A DNA stretch of 64,000 nt from the NCBI GenBank assembly GCA_021604865.1, contig BQJU01000001.1, positions 62,001 to 126,000 on the forward strand, read 5' to 3'. Positions 45,835 to 54,221 of the stretch are shown here, piece after piece. The notes beneath the pieces were generated by a model. That model had not been told where the DNA came from, made no database searches, and saw only the letters and a program-made list of their open reading frames with translations. The DNA comes from Saprospiraceae bacterium (lineage in GTDB: Bacteria > Bacteroidota > Bacteroidia > Chitinophagales > Saprospiraceae). Position 1 is the stretch's first letter. Every line of letters begins with the position of its first letter. The translations under genes and the position numbers were made by a program.

Positions 45835-46126
45835 AACTTGTTTGGAGATCGGCTTTTGTAGCGAAAAGTGTCATTTTTTTTGATAAAACAAGGCTTTTTT
45901 TAAAGTTCACCTCGGCTCAGCCGAGACGGCCTAGGAAAGTAACAGTCTGTCCCGCCGAAGGGAAGCCGCTAGGTCGGGAAAGTATCATCGAAAAGGCAAC
46001 CTTTGCAGCCAATACTCCTACGCTGCCTTCGCGAAGCTACGGCGAAGGACTCAGCGAAGGAGCATGGCGCAGACGCCCGGAGAAAGCTTCAGCGCAAGCG
46101 TATTGTTGGCCTCCAAACAAGCGCTT
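45833..46126. mobile_element. R1 element-like repeat, about 295 bp
   Basis: Left end AGAACTTGTTTGGAG (45834-45848) and right end CTCCAAACAAGCGCTTA (46110-46126) are inverted. The interior carries a perfect palindrome, CTCGGCT-C-AGCCGAG (45911-45925), and the 14-base string AAGTATCATCGAAA also found in the 54.6-kb copy. The part 46020-46100 is rich in GCGAAG/CTTCGC repeats. No open frame codes a transposase, so it would be a non-autonomous element. Confidence 0.6.
45911..45925. repeat. Perfect 15-base palindrome inside R1 element
   Basis: CTCGGCT and AGCCGAG flank one base. Either a stem in the element's own structure or a fold that blocks read-through. Confidence 0.5.
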
Positions 46127-46129
46127 AGC

Positions 46130-46195
46130 GTTGTTGCGCAGGGGGATAAAAAATTAAATCAGATGGCCACCCATGGCTACCACCTGCGCAACAAC
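46130..46195. repeat. Repeat R2, short hairpin copy c
   Basis: GTTGTTGCGCAGG (46130-46142) and CCTGCGCAACAAC (46183-46195) are exact 13-bp inverted ends. The 40-base middle holds ATTAAATCAGATGGC and CCCATGGCT, parallel to copy b. It lies five bases past the polyferredoxin stop codon and could also end its transcript. Confidence 0.75.
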
Positions 46196-46199
46196 ATCA

Positions 46200-48005
46200 T
46201 TAACTCAGCAACCGCACCTCATCTTCACTGATCATAATGGTACGTATCTGTTCGGTGCGGGAATCAACATCTTCAGAACTGTTTTCGAGACGCAGCACAC
46301 CACGAGGACAAACCGCCGCGCAAATGCCGCAACCAACACAGGAAGAGCGCACCACATCCTGCCCGCGTTGGGCGTAATGACGCACATCTATACCCATCTC
46401 ACAATAGGTGGAACAATTGCCACAAGAAATGCACTGGCCGCCATTGGTAGTAATGCGGAAACGGGATTTAAAACGCTGTACCAACCCGAGGTACGCCGCC
46501 AGTGGGCATCCGAAACGACACCAAACCCGATTACCCATCAGGGGATAGAACCCTGTACCAACAACACCTGCAAAAGCAGAACCTATAATAAAGCCATACC
46601 AAGTACGTACCGTATCGCTATTGAATCCCAAAACAGTATAACTACCGGTAAAATAGGTGTATAAAACCAGGATAGTCATCACCACAGCAAAAACCAGGAC
46701 GCCATGGATGATCCAGCGCTCGAATTTCCAAGCCCGCAGGCTTTTGTCAGACAATTGGCGATAAGGATCGCCGAGGGTTTCAGCCAGGCCTCCGCAACCG
46801 CATACCCAGGAACAATACCAGCGTTTGCCAAAGAAATAGGTAAAAAGAGGTACGCCTACAATAATCAAAAGGATGCCCCAAACCAGCATAAAAATACCGA
46901 TGCCGCCATTGTCAATCAATATATTTAGTTCATTTTTGAAAAAGAAATCATAATCCAGTGGCCAGATATTTTTGAAGTCAAAATAGGGCTGATTAAGTCG
47001 TATGAGAATTTCCGGAATAAGAAAGGCAAAGGCGGTTTGAAAAAACATGACCGATGTAGTACGCACCACCTGATACATATTGTGTCGGTATTTTACCAAC
47101 ATGCGGAGCCCCATAGTCAAGACAATTACAGTATACAACATACCATAGACGAACCAGCGGCTAGCCTCACCACCATTGAGTAAATAACTCAAAGGATCGG
47201 AAAGTACAATCCAGCTGGTGATATATTCCGGTGCCCAGTATAACAGCAGGTAAAAGCCTATGAGGTAAATACCGGTAAAAATGCCGAGCCAGGCCGTCCA
47301 ATTTTCGGGACCGGCGCTACGAGCAGGCGTATTGTTGATGGATCTTTCATAAAAAAAGACGAGTCCGGTAATCAACCCGACGACCAATAGGGTAAGGGCT
47401 GGATAAAATAAAGATTTGCCCATATAAAATACCCCATAAGACAGCAAACCCACGATGACAGTTACCAGGAACACACCCCTCCACCCCAGCTTGAGTCCGC
47501 GGGTCATAGTATGGTGATAAATGCGGTTGTTTTTAATACCGGGAATGTTTTGCAAATCGGGCAGAATAAAAAGCAGTCCACCCAGAATACCCAAGCCAAT
47601 AGTGAGCAACCAAAACAAGAACGGATGGTCGGCTACTGGGCCGGTACTGGAATGTTTAGTGGTTAATAAGGTGTAATCTTTGAACTTCCATTCGCCCAGA
47701 CGAAAATTCCATTCGTCGACACCTTCCGGGATGTTTGCCTGTGCCTGTCGGTCAAGGGTTTCCTGGGCGGAAAGGAGCGTCTTTTTGAAGTCTGCAATGA
47801 AAGCAAAATTGGTGGCATATTCCTTGTCGAGCATGCCATTCCCCTTTGCTGCTTCGAGGATCGCCTCGCGATGATAATCCGTATCCGCGCTAATATTTTC
47901 GGCAGTAAGTTGATAATGATCAAGCCCAAGGGAAAGGGTGAAAATGCTCAATGCAATAATGAAGAGTCCTAATCCGATATATTTAATAAATCCCATATTT
48001 GACAA
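46200..48005 (-). CDS. Membrane polyferredoxin (NosR/NapH/CcoG-like)
   Basis: A 601-residue electron-transfer protein. One membrane helix at about 9-29, a periplasmic loop (about 30-125), then around ten hydrophobic segments. Cysteine pairs: Cys398, Cys402 and Cys404 (CSWVCGCGG) and Cys496, Cys500 (CRFGCP), as in NapH/NosR-type proteins. C-terminal two 4Fe-4S clusters: Cys525/528/531/535 and Cys556/559/562/566 (CVGCGICAAVCPRG). It should pass electrons between a cytoplasmic donor and a membrane or periplasmic acceptor. The upstream gene is an FAD oxidoreductase, 35 bases away, the likely donor. The acceptor is not encoded here. Confidence 0.9.
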   Translation of the reverse strand: MSNMGFIKYIGLGLFIIALSIFTLSLGLDHYQLTAENISADTDYHREAILEAAKGNGMLDKEYATNFAFIADFKKTLLSAQETLDRQAQANIPEGVDEWNFRLGEWKFKDYTLLTTKHSSTGPVADHPFLFWLLTIGLGILGGLLFILPDLQNIPGIKNNRIYHHTMTRGLKLGWRGVFLVTVIVGLLSYGVFYMGKSLFYPALTLLVVGLITGLVFFYERSINNTPARSAGPENWTAWLGIFTGIYLIGFYLLLYWAPEYITSWIVLSDPLSYLLNGGEASRWFVYGMLYTVIVLTMGLRMLVKYRHNMYQVVRTTSVMFFQTAFAFLIPEILIRLNQPYFDFKNIWPLDYDFFFKNELNILIDNGGIGIFMLVWGILLIIVGVPLFTYFFGKRWYCSWVCGCGGLAETLGDPYRQLSDKSLRAWKFERWIIHGVLVFAVVMTILVLYTYFTGSYTVLGFNSDTVRTWYGFIIGSAFAGVVGTGFYPLMGNRVWCRFGCPLAAYLGLVQRFKSRFRITTNGGQCISCGNCSTYCEMGIDVRHYAQRGQDVVRSSCVGCGICAAVCPRGVLRLENSSEDVDSRTEQIRTIMISEDEVRLLS

Positions 48006-48040
48006 TTGTATTTTTGGGTGTTTTCAAAGAAGGTGGCTGG

Positions 48041-49390
48041 TTACAAAGCAATTTTATCCCGCAAAAAACGAAGTGCAGCGGTTAGACCACGTTTTTGTTT
48101 GAGTTGTAGATTTTTACCGGATTGTTGGTTATACAATGCTACGACGGCGTTTTCATATTCGTCGTAAAATTCGGGATCAAAATTGGCCAATCCCAGGTTT
48201 TGCAATACGGTTTCTATCGATGCTTTTTCCTTTAACCATTTGTCGCAAACTTCATGTCGGTATCTTACGCCCATCAGGTTAAAGCCGAGTATTTGGTCAT
48301 TGTTTTTGTCATAAACCATCCGAATAGATTTTTTTCCATCCGGATGTTCCCAATACAGGGATTTATGGTGCTCAGGTGCTTTGGCTTGTACATCGCCATA
48401 TACCTGGTATTCGATATCGAGAAATTTGGCGGAGTTGAACCAAAAACCTGGCGCATAGTCCACTTTTTGGCCACAAACATTGTGGGCGACTGTTTCACCC
48501 ATCATACGCCCCACATACCACACTGCCTCAATTGGTCGGCGACCGGCAGGTGGATTTCGCAATTCCGCACAATCGCCAATCGCGTAAACATCTGGTATAT
48601 TTGTTTGCAAGTTTTGATCCACCAGAATACCTCTTTTTGTTTCTATTCCGCTACCTTCCAGAAAGCCAATATTAGGGCTAACCCCTGCTGTCAGGCCCAC
48701 ATAACCGCACTCAATACGTTCCCCTTTATTAGTGACGACAGCCACCGCTCGCCCGTTGCCATCATCGACAATTTCTTTGAGTTCCGTTTCGAGTTTAAGA
48801 TCGAAACCATGCTCGCGGATGTGTCGGTTGACGATGTTCGATTCCTCAGTGGGCAACACCATACTCCAATAGCTGTTTTCCCGTACCAGAAAGGTGACCG
48901 GAATATGCCGGGAATGGAACATTTCTGCCATCTCAATGCCAATCAAACCACCACCAACAATTATCGCCCGTTTTAATCCTTCACTGTGGGCTTCCATATA
49001 TTCCAGATCCTGGTAGCTATACAGGCCGCGTACTCCCTCCAGATCCTGACCAGGCCATCCAAATTTATTAGACTTCGACCCACAAGCAATAATGAGCTTA
49101 TCGTAAGTTATCGTTTCCCCATTCCGGGTCTTCAATTGTTTGTTGGGCGCATCAATTTTATCGATGAAAGCTTGTTTGAGGTTAATCCGGTTTTTCTTCC
49201 AAAACCAAGGCTCATAAGGTTGCGTATCCACAAAACGCATATGCCCCATATAGACATACATCAAAGCCGTTCTGGAAAAGAAATATTCAGTTTCGGTAGA
49301 AATCAGGGTAATATCGTGATTGCTGAGTTTGCGGATAAATCGAGCGGCAGTTACTCCGGCAATCCCGTTCCCTATAATAGCGATGTGCAT
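48041..49390 (-). CDS. NAD(P)H/FAD-dependent oxidoreductase
   Basis: A 449-residue pyridine-nucleotide flavoprotein. FAD loop GNGIAG at 7-12, the second dinucleotide loop GGGLIG near 146, and the FAD-closing VYAIGDCAEL near 285. It resembles the N-terminal parts of NADH-dependent nitrite and rubredoxin reductases, with an extra C-terminal module (about 330-449, WFNSAKFLDIEYQVYGDV, KRGLTAALRFLRDKIAL). No CxxC redox pair is seen, so electrons probably leave directly from FAD. First gene of a two-gene unit with the polyferredoxin at 46200, to which it may hand electrons. Confidence 0.93.
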   Translation of the reverse strand: MHIAIIGNGIAGVTAARFIRKLSNHDITLISTETEYFFSRTALMYVYMGHMRFVDTQPYEPWFWKKNRINLKQAFIDKIDAPNKQLKTRNGETITYDKLIIACGSKSNKFGWPGQDLEGVRGLYSYQDLEYMEAHSEGLKRAIIVGGGLIGIEMAEMFHSRHIPVTFLVRENSYWSMVLPTEESNIVNRHIREHGFDLKLETELKEIVDDGNGRAVAVVTNKGERIECGYVGLTAGVSPNIGFLEGSGIETKRGILVDQNLQTNIPDVYAIGDCAELRNPPAGRRPIEAVWYVGRMMGETVAHNVCGQKVDYAPGFWFNSAKFLDIEYQVYGDVQAKAPEHHKSLYWEHPDGKKSIRMVYDKNNDQILGFNLMGVRYRHEVCDKWLKEKASIETVLQNLGLANFDPEFYDEYENAVVALYNQQSGKNLQLKQKRGLTAALRFLRDKIAL

Positions 49391-49862
49391 TTGGCTGGTA
49401 TATTATATGGTTTTACAAACAAATCCTAAGATAAACATATTTTATGGAGTTAGGCTTTGCTTTAGGTTTGAAAGGAAAGCAAGAATCGAAAACCAGAACA
49501 ACATCGCCCAGGCTTTGTCGCTTAAAAGAAGAAATGCCAGGTCGTAAAACCTGCCACTTGATTCACTTTTCATTCCTAATTTCCACCAAACTCAAGTAGA
49601 CACCACTCCACATCTTCTCATTCTCTCTAATTAAGCATGCGCAAAATACGGCCCAGTCAGGCCATTACACTGTCATGATTGAGACATTATGGCTCCCAGC
49701 TCGAATAAAAACCCCAGAAAGCGATTAGAATCGGACATTTTTTGGCAATTTGAAGCACATTCTTAGAAAAGGCAAGCTCATCCCCTAACAATACTGTAAT
49801 TTTGTAAGCGTTTGAAAGGGTAGGCATGCTGTATGGTGCCGCCTATGAGGAAAATCGAAGAA
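49391..49862. other. 472-base gap between divergent oxidoreductase and Omp28-like genes
   Basis: Mixed, moderately AT-rich, with no supported coding frame. A TAATTTTG -7-like element lies at 49797-49804, about 60 bases before the Omp28-like start. Nothing else recognised. Confidence 0.4.
49797..49804 (+). promoter_or_regulatory. -7-like element TAATTTTG
   Basis: Exact TAnnTTTG match, without a clear TTG partner at 19-21 bases. It could drive the Omp28-like gene. Confidence 0.35.
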
Positions 49863-51686
49863 ATGAAAATACCCCTGATAATTGGTATGCTGTTGCTATT
49901 ACTTGCCCCTGTTGTAGCACAGACGATTGTTAGTACAACTGTAGAAAACAGGAACGCAGTATTGGAAGAATATGGTGGGATTTATTGTATTTATTGCCCT
50001 GAAGGTAATGCCATTGCTAGTGTTATTTGTAGTAACCACCCTAACGATGTGGTGCTTATCAATATCCACGAGGGGCCTTATGCCAATCCTTTGACTGGGG
50101 CACCGGATTATCGTACTGATTTTGGCGAAAGCCTGGCCAGTCAAACTGGTTTAAATGGATATCCAGCGGGTACGATCAACCGAAGGGTTTTTGCAGGGTA
50201 TGAACAAGGACAGCCCAATACTACTGCTTTGAATCGCTCCTATTGGGATTGGGCGGTAGAATCTATTCTAGAGGAGACTTCCCCCGTTAATCTGGCCGCT
50301 ACGGCTAGTTTGGACCTGACCACTGAAGAAATGACCATCTACGTGGAAATTTATTACACAGGAAATAGTACCACGGATATCAACAAATTAAATATCGCTC
50401 TTTTACAAAATGAAATTGTAGGTCCACAGTTAGGTGGAGGAATGGGCAATGAATATGTGCACAACCACATGCTTCGGGATATGATTACCGGACAATGGGG
50501 AACCAATGTTAGTCCTACTACAACGGGACATTTTGAAGCTAGAACCATTACCTACTCTTTGCCCAGTGAGGTGCGTGGCATACCCATTGATCCATCCAAG
50601 CTGGAGTTGGGGATATTTATTAGTGAAGGCCGACAGAGAATATTGACCGGTATCCGTATTCAACCGACTTATGTAGTTCCATACGCCCACGATGGAAATG
50701 CAATATTGGCAGCTACAGACGCAGTGGTTTGCGGCGAGTTGCTAAATCCGTCAGTCATTATTCGCAATGATGGCTATGAACCTTTAACCTCTATCCAGGT
50801 GCAATATCAGGTTAATGGAGGACCAACAGAGGTATATAACTGGACAGGAAATTTGTACACCTTTGAAAGTGAAACCATCACATTGCCTTCAATTTATTTT
50901 GAACCTGATCAAAATGGGGTCAATGTACTTGATGTGGTGTTGGCCAGTCCAAATGACAATCCGGATGAAGGCGCATTTAATAATCATGTCTCTTTTGAAT
51001 TTTCGAGCGCTCCTCAAACCAACTCCCAACTGATAGAAGTGAATTTGCGCACAGATGATTATGGTTATGAAAGTTATTGGGAAATAACCGATGAGGCAGG
51101 TGACATCATTGCCAGTGGAGGGAATTTAAGCGTTGGAGCAACAACCGGTGGACAACAAATCTCACATCCCGATAATCCAGGAGCATACGGGAATAATCAA
51201 AACATCACCGAATGGATCACCTTACCGGCAGAAGGTTGCTACTATTTTCGTATGCTAGACGATTATGGCGATGGGATCTGCTGTGACTATGGGATCGGTT
51301 TTTATAAGCTCAAGGATGCAGGTGGACAAAGCCTTTTCACTGGAGGTATCTTTAGCGGTGAAAAAATCGAACCGTTCCAGTTTGGCTTTCAATCTACCGT
51401 TGCCAATGAGGAGGTTAATTTCATCGAGGCTATTTCCGTATATCCAAATCCATTGCACCGTGGTGAAGACCTGCACCTGCAATTGACCACTAATCAGCTT
51501 GAAACCATGACTTTTCAACTATTTTCTCTCGAAGGGAAATTAGTGGCATCAATGGGAACACAGGAACTGCATCAAGGAGTTCAAACGTTGAGTTTTCCAC
51601 TTCCTGAGCTAACCTCGGGTGTTTATCTTTTGCAATTGCAAACTAAAGGTGGAAGACAGGTTGTAAAGGTGATGGTATTGGATTGA
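49863..51686 (+). CDS. Omp28-related T9SS cargo protein
   Basis: 607 residues from the ATG at 49863, which gives a normal signal peptide (MKIPLIIGMLLLLLAPVVAQ); ATGs at 49833 and 49845 lengthen it without reason. Residues about 22-290 form the Omp28-type thioredoxin-like domain with CxxC Cys42/Cys45 (YCIYCPEG) and INIHEGPYA. A linker of beta domains follows. A domain at about 412-515 has the core DDYGDGICCDYG (Cys473, Cys474), matching one in the M43 protease. The C terminus (about 530-607) is a type A sorting domain (VYPNPLHRGEDLHLQL, GVYLLQLQTKGGRQ). Exported by the type IX system; ligand unknown. Confidence 0.92.
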   Translation: MKIPLIIGMLLLLLAPVVAQTIVSTTVENRNAVLEEYGGIYCIYCPEGNAIASVICSNHPNDVVLINIHEGPYANPLTGAPDYRTDFGESLASQTGLNGYPAGTINRRVFAGYEQGQPNTTALNRSYWDWAVESILEETSPVNLAATASLDLTTEEMTIYVEIYYTGNSTTDINKLNIALLQNEIVGPQLGGGMGNEYVHNHMLRDMITGQWGTNVSPTTTGHFEARTITYSLPSEVRGIPIDPSKLELGIFISEGRQRILTGIRIQPTYVVPYAHDGNAILAATDAVVCGELLNPSVIIRNDGYEPLTSIQVQYQVNGGPTEVYNWTGNLYTFESETITLPSIYFEPDQNGVNVLDVVLASPNDNPDEGAFNNHVSFEFSSAPQTNSQLIEVNLRTDDYGYESYWEITDEAGDIIASGGNLSVGATTGGQQISHPDNPGAYGNNQNITEWITLPAEGCYYFRMLDDYGDGICCDYGIGFYKLKDAGGQSLFTGGIFSGEKIEPFQFGFQSTVANEEVNFIEAISVYPNPLHRGEDLHLQLTTNQLETMTFQLFSLEGKLVASMGTQELHQGVQTLSFPLPELTSGVYLLQLQTKGGRQVVKVMVLD

Positions 51687-51784
51687 CCTTATTTGCACTT
51701 ATATAAAACAGGGGAAGTCCAAACCTTCCTGAAAAGATTTGGACTCACTTTTGGGTGATTTCTTTGCTGACCGCTAAGTGTTGT

Positions 51785-52210
51785 TTATGCCACAGTAAAT
51801 TTCCGGCCTTGCACATCCACCACATCCTTGCCATTGGGCAGATAAGCCTTCATTTTTCTGAATATAAAAGTATCGCCGGTGGAGAGTGCATTTAGTTTAG
51901 TCAACATTTCTTTAGTCAATTCATCTGATTCAGTGTTCAAAGAGCTGGTCTTTCCATTCTTGGTAATGTCCAAGGTGAAGGTAAATATCCGGGAACCTCT
52001 GGCACAACCCTCAACTGTGAGTTTTTGGTGACTGGCAATTTCTTTTTTACTGACTTCTCCACCAAATTTACCGGCAAACATGGCGTAAGCTCCGCCGGGG
52101 GGCATTGTTTTTAGTTCGGCTGTGGCCAATGAAACCTGAGTTGCTGATGGACCTGATACAAAGGAGCAGGTTAGAAATAATACACTAAGGGAGAACAATA
52201 ATTTTTTCAT
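51785..52210 (-). CDS. Secreted GldM-C-like small protein
   Basis: A 141-residue exported protein with a signal peptide (MKKLLFSLSVLFLTCSFVSG). The mature part (about 55-141) resembles the C-terminal domain of the gliding/T9SS motor protein GldM: strands of VEGCARGSRIFTFTLDITKNG, then a short helix ELTKEMLTKLNALSTGDTFIF and KMKAYLPNGKDVVDVQGRKFTV. This is recognition of pattern, not a search result. Standalone small proteins with this domain are periplasmic or surface proteins of unknown role. It is divergent from the LytS-type kinase across a region of inverted repeats. Confidence 0.72.
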   Translation of the reverse strand: MKKLLFSLSVLFLTCSFVSGPSATQVSLATAELKTMPPGGAYAMFAGKFGGEVSKKEIASHQKLTVEGCARGSRIFTFTLDITKNGKTSSLNTESDELTKEMLTKLNALSTGDTFIFRKMKAYLPNGKDVVDVQGRKFTVA

Positions 52211-52238
52211 GATTTTTTAGTTTAGTAAAGAATTGCTA

Positions 52239-52246
52239 CAAACATA
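52239..52246 (-). promoter_or_regulatory. -7-like element for the GldM-C-like gene
   Basis: On the minus strand, TATGTTTG, a TAnnTTTG match 29 bases before the ATG at 52210. Confidence 0.4.
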
Positions 52247-52274
52247 AAGGCATTCAGCAAGCAAAAGAGGGGAA

Positions 52275-52373
52275 GTAGAGCAACGACGGTATAAGGGGTA
52301 GGAATAGCTGAATGATCTATTAATTCGAAGAACACAGTCGTTGCTCTACCTAAATAGAATGTTGGTCTACTTC
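52275..52373. promoter_or_regulatory. Inverted repeats in divergent control region
   Basis: GTAGAGCAACGAC (52275-52287) is exactly inverted as GTCGTTGCTCTAC (52337-52349), with a third related GTTGGTCTACTTC at 52361-52373. They lie between the divergent GldM-C-like gene and the LytS/LytTR operon and could be binding sites for a regulator, perhaps the LytTR one. This is inference. Confidence 0.5.
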
Positions 52374-52400
52374 TATCAGGAGAAACCACTTTTGATGGTT

Positions 52401-52408
52401 TAACTTTG
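52401..52408 (+). promoter_or_regulatory. -7-like element TAACTTTG for the LytS/LytTR operon
   Basis: Exact TAnnTTTG match 37 bases before the kinase ATG; the -33 element is not clear. Confidence 0.45.
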
Positions 52409-52445
52409 GTAAAAAATTCAAATTTCTTAACCTGGATTTAGGCAA

Positions 52446-53477
52446 ATGAACATCGACAAGGTAAATCTACGGCTTGTATTCATTCACGCATTGTTTTGGT
52501 TATTGTATGTAGCCTCCGAATATCTGGCGAATATGATGCACTTACAACCGGGCAATTTATCTCGTTTTTTTGGAGCTACCTTATTATCCTTACCAGCATT
52601 GATTTTTGCTACCTATTTCATTGCCCTTTTTATCGTACCTCGTTTTTTGCAGAAAAATAAGTGGCCACAATTCCTGTTCTGGATCGGCATTGTGGCGGCC
52701 TTTGTCTTTTTTGCGCGCATTAAGTGGCAGGAACTGTTGATCTACATTGAAGCCGGCCATTATTATAAAACACCTGTTGCCAAGGTGTTGAAAAACATCA
52801 TTCGTGATTATTCAATTATTGCCCTGGCCGTTTGTGTATATATCATCAGTGATTACCGCCAAAAACAAAAGCTCAATGAACAGCTGATCAAAGCCAAGGC
52901 AGAGGCGGAAATCAAATTACTCAAAGGCCAATTGCACCCTCATTTTCTGTTTAATTCCCTCAACAATATTTATAGTTTGGCGCTGATGCAGTCTGAGCTG
53001 ACCGCCGAAAGCATTCTCAAGCTGACAGAATTACTGGATTATCTGGTATATCGGGCGAATATGAGTATGGTTCCCTTATCAAAAGAGGTGCAATTACTCG
53101 ACAATTATATAGGCTTGGAACAATTGCGCTATGGCGCAAAGTTAAAAATCAATTCGGATGTACAGCTTCAAAACGAAGGCTTGCAGGTCGCCCCACTTTT
53201 GTTGCTGCCCTTTGCAGAAAATTGTTTCAAACATGGGGGTGTCGGTTCGGAAGGAATATTTAAAATCTGTATCAAACTATATGCAGATGACCAAAATCTC
53301 GTTTTTAAAATTACCAACAGTAAGAAAAAGAACAAAGTCAAATCTACCGTGAATGGAGGCCTTGGATTGGATAACATTCGGCAAAGACTCAAGTTGTTGT
53401 ATCCAGGAAATCACCAATTAAATATCCGCGATCTTCCCGAGCAATACCAAGTGTCTTTGAACATAAATTTCAAATAG
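52446..53477 (+). CDS. LytS-type sensor histidine kinase
   Basis: A 343-residue membrane kinase. Four hydrophobic segments in 1-135 with no large extracytoplasmic domain. A linker coiled coil (about 138-162) leads into the His_kinase domain with phospho-acceptor His166 in QLHPHFLFNSLNNIYSLAL. The ATPase part has LLLPFAENCFKHG (N box) and NGGLGLDNIRQRLKLLY (G region). This class signals through LytTR-type regulators; the next gene, 2 bases after the stop codon, is one. What the short membrane domain senses is unknown. Confidence 0.95.
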   Translation: MNIDKVNLRLVFIHALFWLLYVASEYLANMMHLQPGNLSRFFGATLLSLPALIFATYFIALFIVPRFLQKNKWPQFLFWIGIVAAFVFFARIKWQELLIYIEAGHYYKTPVAKVLKNIIRDYSIIALAVCVYIISDYRQKQKLNEQLIKAKAEAEIKLLKGQLHPHFLFNSLNNIYSLALMQSELTAESILKLTELLDYLVYRANMSMVPLSKEVQLLDNYIGLEQLRYGAKLKINSDVQLQNEGLQVAPLLLLPFAENCFKHGGVGSEGIFKICIKLYADDQNLVFKITNSKKKNKVKSTVNGGLGLDNIRQRLKLLYPGNHQLNIRDLPEQYQVSLNINFK

Positions 53478-53479
53478 GA

Positions 53480-54178
53480 ATGAAAAAATTTAACTGCTAT
53501 ATCCTGGACGATGAACCCCTGGCACTGAATGTGATTGAAAAACATTTATCAAAATTCGGTCAGTTTATCGTTTGTGGAAAATCTACCGAACCGATAGAAG
53601 CCTTAACACAGATAAAACGATTGCAGCCCGACCTACTATTTATTGATATTCAAATGCCGGAAATCACCGGTCTGGAATTTATCGCATCCTTGCAAAACAA
53701 ACCACAAATTATTATCACCACCGCCTATCGGGAATATGCCGTGGAAGGCTTCGAACTAAATGTGCTCGATTATCTGGTGAAACCCATCCCTTTTCAGCGG
53801 TTTATGCAAGCCATCGACAAATTCCTCGAACATTCACTTCCAACAAATACACTGCCACTAATAGAAGAAGAAAGTTGCATTTTTGTCAAAGCCAATCGCA
53901 AAACGGTCAAGATTTTATTAGACGAGATTCTTTATGTTGAAGGCTTGAAAGACTATGTCAAAATCATTTTGCCCAAGCAAAAAATCCTTACCAAGGTGTC
54001 CATAGGCAATTTTTTCAAAGATCTTCCCAAAGATCGGTTCTTACAGGTACACAAATCTTTTGTTGTTGCCAAAAATAAAATCACTGCGTATACTGCTCAT
54101 GATGTGGAAATCAATGAATTGGAAATTCCCATTGGACGGGTATATAAGGAACGGTTTTTGAAGGAAGTGGAAAATTAA
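53480..54178 (+). CDS. LytTR-family response regulator
   Basis: A 232-residue regulator. Receiver at 1-118 with DDEP at 10-13, phospho-acceptor Asp56 (FIDIQMPEITG), and conserved Thr and Lys (TTAYREYAVEG, DYLVKPIPFQRF). The C-terminal LytTR DNA-binding domain (about 130-232) has VKANRKTVKILLDEILYVEGLKDYVKI and FLQVHKSFVVAKNKI. It follows the LytS-type kinase by 2 bases. Inverted-repeat sites upstream of the operon at 52275-52373 could be its targets. Confidence 0.95.
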   Translation: MKKFNCYILDDEPLALNVIEKHLSKFGQFIVCGKSTEPIEALTQIKRLQPDLLFIDIQMPEITGLEFIASLQNKPQIIITTAYREYAVEGFELNVLDYLVKPIPFQRFMQAIDKFLEHSLPTNTLPLIEEESCIFVKANRKTVKILLDEILYVEGLKDYVKIILPKQKILTKVSIGNFFKDLPKDRFLQVHKSFVVAKNKITAYTAHDVEINELEIPIGRVYKERFLKEVEN

Positions 54179-54189
54179 AAAAACAAACT

Positions 54190-54211
54190 GGGGAGACTTC
54201 AATGCCTCCCC
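54190..54211 (-). terminator. Terminator for the small lipoprotein gene
   Basis: GGGGAG pairs with CTCCCC, and on the minus strand a T-rich run follows. It lies between the convergent LytTR regulator and lipoprotein genes. Confidence 0.7.
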
Positions 54212-54221
54212 TCCTTCAAAT

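Noticed and set aside
46173-46664. 163-residue open frame on the plus strand opposite the polyferredoxin
   Set aside because: The minus-strand frame has complete Fe-S cysteine motifs and full length; the plus frame is repetitive and has no domain or start signal.
48254-48976. 240-residue open frame opposite the FAD oxidoreductase
   Set aside because: It mirrors a strong flavoprotein frame with both dinucleotide motifs; composition is unlike real proteins here.
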